From assembly GCF_900454865.1 (NCBI RefSeq), contig NZ_UGTV01000015.1, positions 1,240,001-1,304,000 on the forward strand: a stretch of DNA of 64,000 bases, given 5' to 3'. The position numbers and the translations under genes were made by a program. The stretch's first letter is position 1. Every line of letters begins with the position of its first letter. Positions 56,876 through 64,000 of this stretch are shown here, one piece after another. Source of the stretch: Pasteurella canis (GTDB taxonomy: Bacteria; Pseudomonadota; Gammaproteobacteria; Enterobacterales; Pasteurellaceae). Below the pieces are notes generated by a model. The model ran no database searches and was not told the origin of the DNA. It saw nothing but the letters and a program-made list of their open reading frames with translations.

Positions 56876-57232
56876 ATGAAAAAATATGATAACTTTTTTG
56901 TTCCCGTTGATGACATTGAAATGGCAAAGAAATATTATGAAAATAACTTAGGATTAAAAGTAAAGTTTGACTTTTCAGATATGGGAATGATAGCATTCAA
57001 TGTTGATGGCGAAGAGGCAGCAATAATATTAAAGGACACAAAAAAATTCAAAGACATGAAACAAACGATATGGTTTGAAGTAGATGATGTGAAATCTGAG
57101 TATCAAAAATTAAAAGAAAATGGAGTTGAATTTCTGTCTGAACCTTTTAAAATACGAACAGGATATGCTGCTGAATTTGAAGACCCGTTTGGCAATAGAT
57201 TTGGTATAACAGATTATTCTGTGTCTGAATAG
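56876..57232 (+). CDS. VOC family (glyoxalase-like) protein, foreign cargo
   Basis: This 118-residue glyoxalase/bleomycin-resistance-fold protein starts MKKYDNFFVPVDDIEMAKKY and ends with EDPFGNRFGITD, the usual paired beta-alpha repeats. The classical metal-binding histidine in the first strand is missing (FVPV), so metal-dependent catalysis is doubtful. It is preceded by AAAAAGGAG and lies 57 bases after the HEAT-repeat gene, so the two are probably one cargo operon. It is unrelated in detail to the YaeR-like VOC protein at 42067-42459. Confidence 0.75.
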   Translation: MKKYDNFFVPVDDIEMAKKYYENNLGLKVKFDFSDMGMIAFNVDGEEAAIILKDTKKFKDMKQTIWFEVDDVKSEYQKLKENGVEFLSEPFKIRTGYAAEFEDPFGNRFGITDYSVSE

Positions 57233-57338
57233 GAAGTTAGAACTTCAGCATTGAATTTGATAACAACCAATGATTTCTCAAATCTCAATTTGTCTTGTGG
57301 AATATACTAATCCGAAAAACAGTAAATCAAAACAGGTT

Positions 57339-57413
57339 TACTGCTGTAATGTTGTCACGACCACCAACATATTCAATAATTTTATCTACTGCACTTGGAT
57401 CAATTTTTGCCAT
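57339..57413 (-). pseudogene. treB: treB, 5' fragment of the trehalose PTS permease
   Basis: The minus strand has a normal start, AAGAGG then ATG at 57413, and 25 codons of the TreB PTS IIB domain (MAKIDPSAVDKIIEYVGG, RDNITAV). After codon 25 the homology is lost, three unrelated codons follow, and a TGA stops the frame. In relatives the phosphorylated IIB cysteine comes a few residues later, so it is absent. The rest of treB and the treC 5' end are missing from the window. It is a fragment, not a functional gene. Confidence 0.82.
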
Positions 57414-57488
57414 AAAATAGCCTCTTTTTTCATCAATGGGAGAAAGCATAAATTATTTCCTATTATAAATATGTTAATTATTCAATCA

Positions 57489-57504
57489 ATGGGAACGTTC
57501 CCAT
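57489..57504. promoter_or_regulatory. TreR operator (perfect palindrome)
   Basis: ATGGGAACGTTCCCAT is a perfect 16-bp palindrome with a central CG, the LacI/GalR-family operator form. It lies between treR and the treB start. TreR bound to it would repress treB in the absence of trehalose-6-phosphate. Confidence 0.8.
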
Positions 57505-57520
57505 AAAAGAGACATATAAA

Positions 57521-57536
57521 TGAGATCAAGATCACA
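57521..57536. promoter_or_regulatory. CRP-like site upstream of treB
   Basis: TGAGA-TCAAGA-TCACA has CRP spacing with one mismatch in the left half-site. It lies 17 bases from the operator, consistent with cAMP-dependent activation of a sugar operon. Confidence 0.5.
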
Positions 57537-57563
57537 AATTGAATAAAAAGATTAATAAAGACA

Positions 57564-58508
57564 TCAAATCACTAGTCGACAATCAAGACAATCGTGTTGA
57601 ATAGGTTGATGTGCCAATAAAGCAAATAATTGTTTCACTGCAACTTCGCCTACTTGATCAAACCCTAAATCAACACTTAAAACCTTAGGAAATAAGAACT
57701 GTAACAATCGACTTTTGCCGACTCCACATACTTGAATATGTGATAGTTGTTGCTCTTGCAGATATTTTAGTGCGCCAATCGCTAAAGTATCAGTCGCACA
57801 AACAAGAGCGGAAACTTCAGGAAAAATAACCGCACTTGTATGATTATATGCCCATTCATACCCTAATTCACCTTGTAAAGAGCAAGGTTGTAAGCTGTAT
57901 TGTTGACAAAAATGTAAATATGCTTGATGACGAGCATAACCAGTAGTTGTATCTTGATCGTTCACGCCTAAATAACTAATCTGACGATGTCCTTGTTCAT
58001 AAAGGTGAGACATCAGCAAACGTACTGCTTTTGTATCATCATAGTAAATAGAGGAGAAAGTCGTATAATTCCTCGCAATAACGACCATATTATGCTGCCA
58101 TCCCTCTAAATCTCTCTCATCTAACTCACTAAATGCAAATAAAATCACCCCATCTACACCACGTTTCTGGAAAAAGGCTAAATGTTCTTTCACTAATTCA
58201 GGCTTAAATTGACTTTCAACAATAATAGGTTCGCATTGTTGCCCATAAAGTAAAGGTAGAATACTTGATAACACTTGATTCTCAGCAGTCGAGGATAAAC
58301 GTGTGACGATAATGCCTATTACGCGATCAGTCACACCACGCATTGCCCGAGCTGATTTTGAAGGCTGAAAACCATACTGTGCAATAACATGTTGTACACG
58401 CTGACGCGTTGCCTCACTGACTTTGGAATCATTATTCAACACTCGTGATACAGTAGATTTTCCAACACCACTTAAACGTGCAATATCTTTAATAGTGAGC
58501 TTTGTCAT
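57564..58508 (-). CDS. treR: Trehalose operon repressor TreR
   Basis: TreR is a LacI-family repressor that responds to trehalose-6-phosphate. The 314-residue protein has the N-terminal helix-turn-helix TIKDIARLSGVGKSTVSR (4-21) and hinge, followed by a periplasmic-binding-like sensor domain. It is very close in layout to E. coli TreR (start MTKLTIKDIARL). It begins 1 base after bcr ends, giving the operon rsuA-bcr-treR-treB-treC. Its own targets, treB and treC, are broken just downstream, so it may have no remaining function except at the operator beside it. Confidence 0.92.
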   Translation of the reverse strand: MTKLTIKDIARLSGVGKSTVSRVLNNDSKVSEATRQRVQHVIAQYGFQPSKSARAMRGVTDRVIGIIVTRLSSTAENQVLSSILPLLYGQQCEPIIVESQFKPELVKEHLAFFQKRGVDGVILFAFSELDERDLEGWQHNMVVIARNYTTFSSIYYDDTKAVRLLMSHLYEQGHRQISYLGVNDQDTTTGYARHQAYLHFCQQYSLQPCSLQGELGYEWAYNHTSAVIFPEVSALVCATDTLAIGALKYLQEQQLSHIQVCGVGKSRLLQFLFPKVLSVDLGFDQVGEVAVKQLFALLAHQPIQHDCLDCRLVI

Positions 58509-58509
58509 T

Positions 58510-59712
58510 TTAATCTTTAGAATGTCGATAAATTAAAAAATAATAGCAACTGACCGCTGCGATGCTACAACATGCCATAGTTAATAACATCGGTGCAGCG
58601 CTTTTCATTGGCATCAAAGCGACTAGAGAACCAACTATTGCTCCCGTACCAAACCGTACACTACCAACAACAGAATTGGCTGTACCAGCCATTTTGGGAA
58701 ACTTTTCTAAAATAGATGCCATAGCATTAGATGAAATTAAGGGGTTTTGTCCTGCAAAAATAGCTAAACAAAATGTCATAAGCCAAAAACCAAGATCAAA
58801 AAGAGAAACCATGATCAAGCCAATAGCCGCGATAAATTGAATAAGCAAACCCGCTCTAAGCATCACTTCAGTCCCTACTTTATTAACAATACGACCATTA
58901 ATGAAAGATCCGACTGTCATAACAGCAATATTAAACATAAAGAAATAGCCAAATTGATCGACAGGTATACCATAAAGCCCGACATAAACGATTGAACCTG
59001 CCGTAATCAAAGCAAATAGACCACCAAAACCAAAAGCAGAAGCAAACATATAACCTAACACTTCTCTTTGCTGACAAAGTGTTAAAAAGTTTCGTCCAAC
59101 AACACCTAACCTAAGGGGGATCCGCTGTGCTTTGTGATGTGTTTCGGGAATGATCACGAAGACTAATAAACAGGATAAAAATCCCATAAAACTGATAACA
59201 TAAAAAATAGAATGCCAATGGAACCAAGAAACTAAATGACCGCCAATAATCGGTGCTAATAAAGGTGCTAACATAAAAACCAAGGTAATTGATGACATGA
59301 TCCTAGATAATTCATTTTTATGAAATAAATCACGTAGAATCGCCCCAACTAAGACTACTGGCGCTGCACCAAAAAAACCTTGTATAAAACGAAATCCTGT
59401 AAACTGACCAATTGAATAAATATGAGTTAAAATCAGTGCTGCAAGGGCACTTACGAGCACACCTAGTAAAATAATCGGTTTACGTCCATAGCTATCTCCT
59501 ACAGGTCCCCAAAAAAGTTGCCCAATTGCCATCCCCGCGGCAAAAAATGTCAAAGTATGTTGAACTTGTTCAGGCGTGACATTTAAATCTTTCGCAATCA
59601 GTAAAAAAGCAGGAAGGTACATATCCACCCCTAAAGGTGGCAGCATGGATAAAATCCCTAATGTAATGATAAAAATCGCACCTGCTTTTATAGGCTTTTG
59701 TTCAGTTAACAT
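58510..59712 (-). CDS. bcr: Bcr/CflA family drug efflux transporter
   Basis: This 400-residue major facilitator has 12 membrane helices and the Bcr/CflA family loop GDSYGRKPIILLG (motif A, near 66-78) plus an N-terminal LPPLGVDMYLPAF segment. E. coli Bcr exports bicyclomycin and sulfonamide-type compounds; the substrate here is unknown. It is flanked by rsuA and treR with 1-base gaps, so translation is coupled. In E. coli bcr is also adjacent to rsuA. Confidence 0.88.
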   Translation of the reverse strand: MLTEQKPIKAGAIFIITLGILSMLPPLGVDMYLPAFLLIAKDLNVTPEQVQHTLTFFAAGMAIGQLFWGPVGDSYGRKPIILLGVLVSALAALILTHIYSIGQFTGFRFIQGFFGAAPVVLVGAILRDLFHKNELSRIMSSITLVFMLAPLLAPIIGGHLVSWFHWHSIFYVISFMGFLSCLLVFVIIPETHHKAQRIPLRLGVVGRNFLTLCQQREVLGYMFASAFGFGGLFALITAGSIVYVGLYGIPVDQFGYFFMFNIAVMTVGSFINGRIVNKVGTEVMLRAGLLIQFIAAIGLIMVSLFDLGFWLMTFCLAIFAGQNPLISSNAMASILEKFPKMAGTANSVVGSVRFGTGAIVGSLVALMPMKSAAPMLLTMACCSIAAVSCYYFLIYRHSKD

Positions 59713-59713
59713 A

Positions 59714-60415
59714 TTATCCTTTATTAAAACTATTTATTTCTTGTTCGGAAAGTGAACGATACTCACCTTCTGCCAAATTTTCGTCTAATTCAATATCGCC
59801 AATTTTCCAACGGTGTAAATTAACCACCTTATTACCTAAAGCCGCAAACATACGTTTTACTTGATGATAACGCCCTTCGCTAATTGTTAAATTTACCTGA
59901 TAATCATCCAGAATTTCTAATTTGGCAGGTTTAGTCGCGACTTTCTCACCACGTAATAAAATACCTTGCTGACAAGATTGCTGATAATGATTCTCTACTG
60001 GATCCGCTAATGTAACAAGATAGGTTTTCTCACAATGATGCTTTGGTGAAGTGATACGGTGGGACCACTGACCATCATCTGTCAATAATACAAGCCCTGT
60101 CGTATCAACATCTAATCGACCAGCACTATGTAATTTACTTGAAAGTGGATAATCAAAAAACTGATAAATACTTGGATAATCACCCTCATCATGTGAACAG
60201 ATATACCCTTGGGGTTTGTACAACATAATATATTGCCCTTCTTCTACCCAAGTTAATAATTCGCCTTCAAAATAAATTTCATCTTGAGGCATAATTTTTA
60301 CTGCGCCATTTTTTTCTACTTTTCCATTTATCATGACCGCACTTTGTTTTAAAGCTTTATTTGCTTGTGAGCGAGTCAATCCCGTATTTTCAGCTAAAAA
60401 CTTATCTAATCGCAT
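59714..60415 (-). CDS. rsuA: 16S rRNA pseudouridine(516) synthase
   Basis: RsuA converts U516 of 16S rRNA to pseudouridine during 30S assembly. The 233-residue protein has an N-terminal S4-like RNA-binding domain (MRLDKFLAENTGLTRSQANK), and the catalytic aspartate in AGRLDVDTTGLVLLTDDG (D102 or near). The C-terminal VNLHRWKIG is also conserved. It is first in the operon with bcr and treR. An uptake signal lies in the coding region near 60335. Confidence 0.95.
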   Translation of the reverse strand: MRLDKFLAENTGLTRSQANKALKQSAVMINGKVEKNGAVKIMPQDEIYFEGELLTWVEEGQYIMLYKPQGYICSHDEGDYPSIYQFFDYPLSSKLHSAGRLDVDTTGLVLLTDDGQWSHRITSPKHHCEKTYLVTLADPVENHYQQSCQQGILLRGEKVATKPAKLEILDDYQVNLTISEGRYHQVKRMFAALGNKVVNLHRWKIGDIELDENLAEGEYRSLSEQEINSFNKG

Positions 60416-60614
60416 TGTTTATCCAAATAATCCAAGTCTTAAACTCAAGTATTCTACTACGTTTCACTTTTAAAGCGAGTTATTCAACCAAAATAAGCAA
60501 TCACTCTTTGTAACTAAAATACCAATACTGTGTTTTATATCACATTTTTTCTTTTGATTTTCTTTATAATAAATAGTCTTAATTATTTTTATATCTCAAC
60601 AAGAGGACTGTTTT

Positions 60615-62891
60615 ATGGATGCACAATTACGTCAAGCCGCACTGGATTTCCACGAATATCCAACACCTGGAAAAATTGAAGTCACACCGACTAAATCTCT
60701 TGCGACACAACGGGATTTAGCATTAGCCTATTCGCCGGGTGTTGCTGTGCCTTGCCTTGAAATTCAAGCCGATCCTGCTGCCTCTTATCGCTATACATCA
60801 CGTGGTAATTTAGTAGCAGTTATTTCGAATGGTAGTGCAGTCTTAGGTCTAGGTAATATCGGTGCACTTGCTGGTAAACCTGTTATGGAAGGCAAAGGCG
60901 TGCTATTCAAAAAATTTGCTGGTGTGAATGTTTTTGATATCGAGATTGATGAAAGTGATCCAGATAAACTTGTTGATATTATCGCCTCACTTGAACCTAC
61001 TTTTGGCGGGATCAATTTAGAAGATATTAAAGCACCTGAATGTTTTTACATTGAACAAAAGTTACGTGAGCGCATGAAAATTCCTGTGTTTCATGATGAT
61101 CAACATGGTACCGCAATTATTAGCTCAGCAGCCGTACTAAATGGTTTACGCATTGTGAAAAAAGATATCGCTAAAGTTAAATTAGTCGCCTCTGGTGCTG
61201 GCGCCGCATCTATTGCTTGCTTAAATCTATTAGTGAGCCTTGGCTTACCACGTGAAAACATTGTGGTATGTGATTCTAAAGGTGTCATTTTCCATGGACG
61301 CGATGAGCGAATGGATGAAACGAAAAAACTTTACGCGATTGAAGATAATGGTAAGCGTACTTTAGCCGAAGTGATTAATGATGCAGATATTTTCTTAGGT
61401 TGTTCTGCTGCAGGTACGTTAACACAAGATATGGTCAAAACTATGGCAGCAAATCCATTAATTCTTGCACTCGCCAACCCAGATCCAGAAATTCTACCAC
61501 CACTGGCAAAAGCAGTGCGTCCAGATGCCATTGTCTGCACAGGTCGCTCTGACTACCCAAATCAAGTCAACAACGTTCTGTGCTTCCCATTCATTTTTCG
61601 CGGTGCATTAGATGTCAGTGCAACTGCCATTAATGAGGAAATGAAACTCGCAGCAGTCCATGCAATAGCCGATCTTGCTCTAGCAGAGCAAAGCGAAGTG
61701 GTGACATCTGCTTACGGTGAAACAGAATTGTCCTTTGGACCAGAATACCTTATTCCAAAGCCATTCGATCCACGTCTGATAGTCAAAATCGCACCAGCTG
61801 TGGCAAAAGCAGCAATGGACTCAGGGGTAGCAACACGCCCAATTGAAGATTTTGATGCTTATATTGAAAAACTGACACAGTTTGTTTACAAAACGAACCT
61901 ATTCATGAAACCTGTTTTTGCCCAAGCGAAGCAAAACAAAAAACGTGTATTATTAACAGATGGAGAAGAATCTCGAGTCTTACACGCAGTACAAGAGATC
62001 GCCACTTTAGGGATTGCAACACCAATTCTATTAGGACGACCAAGTGTAATTAAACAAAAAATTAAACAACTTGGTTTACAGCTCCAAGAAGGACGTGATT
62101 TTGAATTAGTAGATATTGAAAATAACCCTTACTTTGAAGAGTGTTGTCATGAGTATTACAACTTACTCAAGCGTAAAGGGATTACTCCAGCGGGTGCACA
62201 ACGTAAAATGCTTCATAATCCAACCGTCATTGGCTCCGTGTTACTTGAATTAGGGAAAGCAGATGCGATGTTATGCGGTCTAGTTGGTCCTTACGCATCT
62301 CACTTAAGTAACATCAAAGAAGTCATTGGAGTCCAGCCTTGTGTACCAACACCTGCGACAGTAAATGGGTTAGTTTTACCAACTGGTAATTTATTTATCA
62401 CAGATACTTTTGTTAACCAAAATCCAACTGCACAAGAGCTTGCTGAAATTACGATTATGGCTGCAAACGAGGTAAGTCGTTTTGGTATTGAGCCTAAAAT
62501 TGCACTGGTATCACATTCTAATTTTGGTACATTTGATGACCCAAGTGCGGTCAAAATGCGCGAAGTTTTAGCATTAGTAAAAGAAAAAGCACCAGAATTA
62601 ATCATTGATGGTGAAATGCATTGTGATGTGGCGTTAAATGAAAAGCTACGTCACGAAACGATGCCTGATAGCCCATTAAAAGGCGCGGCAAACTTACTTG
62701 TTATGCCAAATATGGAAGCTGCGCGTATTAGTTTAAACTTACTACAGGGTACAGCAACACCAATTACAGTAGGACCAATTTTAATGGGAATGAAGAAACC
62801 AGTACATATTCTTACTGCGGCCTCTTCAGTACGACGTATTATTAACATGGTTGCAATTGCTGCTGCGAATGTCGATTCTCGTTGCGCCTAG
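60615..62891 (+). CDS. maeB: NADP-dependent malic enzyme with phosphotransacetylase-like domain
   Basis: MaeB decarboxylates malate to pyruvate and supplies NADPH. The 758-residue protein has a malic enzyme N-terminal domain (1-about 420; [18 protein letters not shown]-like [21 protein letters not shown] and [13 protein letters not shown]) and a C-terminal phosphotransacetylase-like domain (about 430-758; [18 protein letters not shown] and [14 protein letters not shown]) that senses acetyl-CoA in E. coli MaeB. The domain order and length match E. coli. The ATG follows AAGAGGA. An uptake signal lies near 62543. Confidence 0.96.
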   Translation: MDAQLRQAALDFHEYPTPGKIEVTPTKSLATQRDLALAYSPGVAVPCLEIQADPAASYRYTSRGNLVAVISNGSAVLGLGNIGALAGKPVMEGKGVLFKKFAGVNVFDIEIDESDPDKLVDIIASLEPTFGGINLEDIKAPECFYIEQKLRERMKIPVFHDDQHGTAIISSAAVLNGLRIVKKDIAKVKLVASGAGAASIACLNLLVSLGLPRENIVVCDSKGVIFHGRDERMDETKKLYAIEDNGKRTLAEVINDADIFLGCSAAGTLTQDMVKTMAANPLILALANPDPEILPPLAKAVRPDAIVCTGRSDYPNQVNNVLCFPFIFRGALDVSATAINEEMKLAAVHAIADLALAEQSEVVTSAYGETELSFGPEYLIPKPFDPRLIVKIAPAVAKAAMDSGVATRPIEDFDAYIEKLTQFVYKTNLFMKPVFAQAKQNKKRVLLTDGEESRVLHAVQEIATLGIATPILLGRPSVIKQKIKQLGLQLQEGRDFELVDIENNPYFEECCHEYYNLLKRKGITPAGAQRKMLHNPTVIGSVLLELGKADAMLCGLVGPYASHLSNIKEVIGVQPCVPTPATVNGLVLPTGNLFITDTFVNQNPTAQELAEITIMAANEVSRFGIEPKIALVSHSNFGTFDDPSAVKMREVLALVKEKAPELIIDGEMHCDVALNEKLRHETMPDSPLKGAANLLVMPNMEAARISLNLLQGTATPITVGPILMGMKKPVHILTAASSVRRIINMVAIAAANVDSRCA

Positions 62892-62908
62892 TTATATATA
62901 AAAATCAT

Positions 62909-62942
62909 AGAGCAGATAGTTTTAATCTGCTCTTCTCTTTTT
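62909..62942 (+). terminator. Terminator after maeB
   Basis: AGAGCAGAT (62909-62917) pairs with ATCTGCTCT (62925-62933), followed by a T-rich tail. Confidence 0.8.
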
Positions 62943-63056
62943 GTTAAAAAAACAGAGAAATAATGATCTCAATCAATTTTTCTGTTAAAATATTGTTACC
63001 TTCTTGGCAGTATTGCCTTTTATTTATATTACTTCTACGCAATTAAGGAAATTACT

Positions 63057-63701
63057 ATGGCTTACACTCTACCTGAATTAGGCTATGCCTACGATGCATT
63101 AGAACCACATTTTGATGCAATGACAATGGAAATTCACCATTCTAAGCACCACCAAGCTTATGTAAATAATGCAAATGCGGCATTAGAAAATTTACCTGAG
63201 TTCGCTAGTGCTTGCCCTGGTGAATTATTAAGCAAACTATCACAAGTACCTGCAGATAAATTTACAGCATTACGTAATAACGCAGGTGGTCATTTAAACC
63301 ACAGTTTATTCTGGAAAAGTCTAAAAAAAGGTACTACTTTGCAAGGCCCTTTAAAAGAGGCTATCGTTCGCGATTTTGGTTCTGTTGAAGCTTTTCAAGC
63401 AGAATTTGAAAAAGCAGCTGCAACACGTTTTGGTTCTGGTTGGGCTTGGTTAGTTTTACAAGCCGATGGAAAATTAGCAGTTGTTTCAACAGCAAACCAA
63501 GACTCGCCTATTATGGGTAAAGAAATTGCAGGTTGTGAAGGTTACCCACTTTTAGGCTTAGATGTTTGGGAACACGCTTACTACTTAAAATTTCAAAATC
63601 GTCGCCCAGACTACATTAAAGAATTTTGGCATGTAGTAAACTGGGATTTTGTTGCAGAACGTTTTGCTAAGAAAGCAGAACATTGTAACTGCTCAAACTA
63701 G
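63057..63701 (+). CDS. sodA: Manganese superoxide dismutase
   Basis: SodA converts superoxide to hydrogen peroxide and oxygen in the cytoplasm. The metal ligands H27, H82, D169 and H173 are all in place ([25 protein letters not shown]). The Q147 in NQDSP marks the manganese type. The 214-residue protein ends in an unusual EHCNCSN tail with two cysteines, absent from E. coli SodA; it may be a minor variation. The ATG follows AAGGAAATT. With katA and bcp it forms part of the window's peroxide and superoxide defence. Confidence 0.95.
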   Translation: MAYTLPELGYAYDALEPHFDAMTMEIHHSKHHQAYVNNANAALENLPEFASACPGELLSKLSQVPADKFTALRNNAGGHLNHSLFWKSLKKGTTLQGPLKEAIVRDFGSVEAFQAEFEKAAATRFGSGWAWLVLQADGKLAVVSTANQDSPIMGKEIAGCEGYPLLGLDVWEHAYYLKFQNRRPDYIKEFWHVVNWDFVAERFAKKAEHCNCSN

Positions 63702-63710
63702 TTTATCGCG

Positions 63711-63735
63711 AATCCCCTCAATTGAGGGGATTTTT
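63711..63735 (+). terminator. Terminator after sodA
   Basis: AATCCCCTCAATTGAGGGGATT (63711-63732, arms of 11 bases) is a perfect palindrome; TTTTT follows. An uptake signal complement lies near 63759. Confidence 0.8.
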
Positions 63736-63885
63736 ATAACAAAATCTGATAAAAATAAACCGCACTTTTTCTCTATTTTATGAGTCAGATCACATTCTCT
63801 GGTTAGAAATCACTAGAGAAGTCACTGTAATTTCTCTAGAATGAATACCCCCTAATTTTTCTCATTTCTACATTAAGGAGTCATT

Positions 63886-64000
63886 ATGGATAGAAGACGT
63901 TTTCTACAATTAGGTGCTTGCAGTATTTTAACTTTTACTGCCTCTAAATATGTATCTGCTGCTGCGCAAAATTCGGTTTCATTACGCGTTATTGCCACAA
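63886..64000 (+). CDS. Tat-exported protein, start only (partial)
   Basis: The gene runs off the right edge after about 38 codons. The ATG at 63886 has AAGGAG five bases upstream. The N terminus is MDRRRFLQLGACSILTF, a Tat signal (RRRFLQ) followed by a hydrophobic stretch and a likely cleavage near SAAA. The mature protein begins about SVSLRVIAT, which is too short to assign. Many solute-binding proteins and enzymes start like this; I make no call. Confidence 0.7.
   Translation, partial: MDRRRFLQLGACSILTFTASKYVSAAAQNSVSLRVIAT

Larger units (their letters stand above)
54622..57340 (+). mobile_element. Foreign insert replacing treB and the treC 5' end
   Basis: The insert holds a recombinase remnant, a TnpW-like gene, a HEAT-repeat gene and a VOC gene, all on the plus strand, opposite to the tre operon. 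Its left edge meets treC at about 54620-54630 and its right edge meets treB codon 25 at 57339. The genes have Gram-positive-style strong ribosome sites (AAAGGAGG, AAAAAGGAG) and relatives in Firmicutes mobile elements. I found no uptake signal inside, unlike most of the window. No intact ends or target-site repeats were seen, so it looks like a decayed fragment and not a complete transposon. Confidence 0.8.

Noticed and set aside
57270..57506. Plus-strand frame of 78 codons at the right edge of the insert.
   Set aside because: It crosses the treB start and the TreR operator on the other strand and so is a chance frame.

Overview
The window comes from a Pasteurellaceae chromosome of the clade that uses the Haemophilus influenzae-type DNA uptake signal. 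About 30 copies of AAGTGCGGT or its complement are scattered through genes and intergenic gaps, several as inverted pairs that double as terminators. The low G+C, gene content and gene order (dnaQ/tRNA-Asp, plsC-ftsP, upp-uraA-hda, dapA/bamC, nrfABCD, a HI0933-type flavoprotein beside nrfG, fused gshAB) agree. I cannot fix the genus; Pasteurella, Avibacterium, Haemophilus and Aggregatibacter are all possible.

Layout. 0-8.7 kb: end of dnaQ, two tRNA-Asp genes, a YedE transporter, der, a membrane protein, a DUF218 protein, ftsP-plsC, lpxH and a DUF2301-like membrane protein. 8.7-14.1 kb: gshAB, a DMT exporter, bamC, dapA. 14.3-27.5 kb: bcp, an exported metallo-beta-lactamase-fold hydrolase, a YafJ-like amidotransferase, sdaC-sdaA, dnaE with an overlapping DUF1287 gene, a GNAT acetyltransferase, catalase, a HI0933-type flavoprotein. 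27.6-35.3 kb: ammonifying nitrite respiration, with heme-attachment genes nrfE-dsbE-like-nrfF-nrfG and structural genes nrfABCD. 35.8-42.5 kb: a protein-E-like lipoprotein, purMN, upp-uraA-hda, two small exported proteins, a YaeR-like VOC protein. 42.6-49.4 kb: the complete ccmABCDEFGHI operon. 49.6-53.2 kb: a Kef-type antiporter, a flavin reductase, a pirin. 53.3-60.4 kb: the rsuA-bcr-treR-treB-treC operon, broken by foreign DNA. 60.6-64 kb: maeB, sodA, and the start of a Tat-exported protein.

The most notable region is about 54.62-57.34 kb. A block of Gram-positive-type mobile DNA has replaced almost all of treB and roughly the first 100 codons of treC. It holds a large serine recombinase lacking its catalytic domain, a TnpW-like gene, a HEAT-repeat/AlkD-like gene and a VOC-family gene. 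The treR gene, the treB start codon, a perfect 16-bp palindromic operator and a CRP-like site survive beside it, so a TreR-controlled promoter now points into foreign genes in the antisense direction.

A second theme is anaerobic cytochrome c respiration. The nrfA and ccmA upstream regions both carry NarP-type 7-2-7 sites and FNR-like sites, which suggests that the nitrite reductase and the machinery that attaches its hemes are co-regulated. The nrfA upstream region also contains a long interrupted inverted repeat. I found no CRISPR array, no rRNA operon, no prophage and no clearly new multi-gene system.
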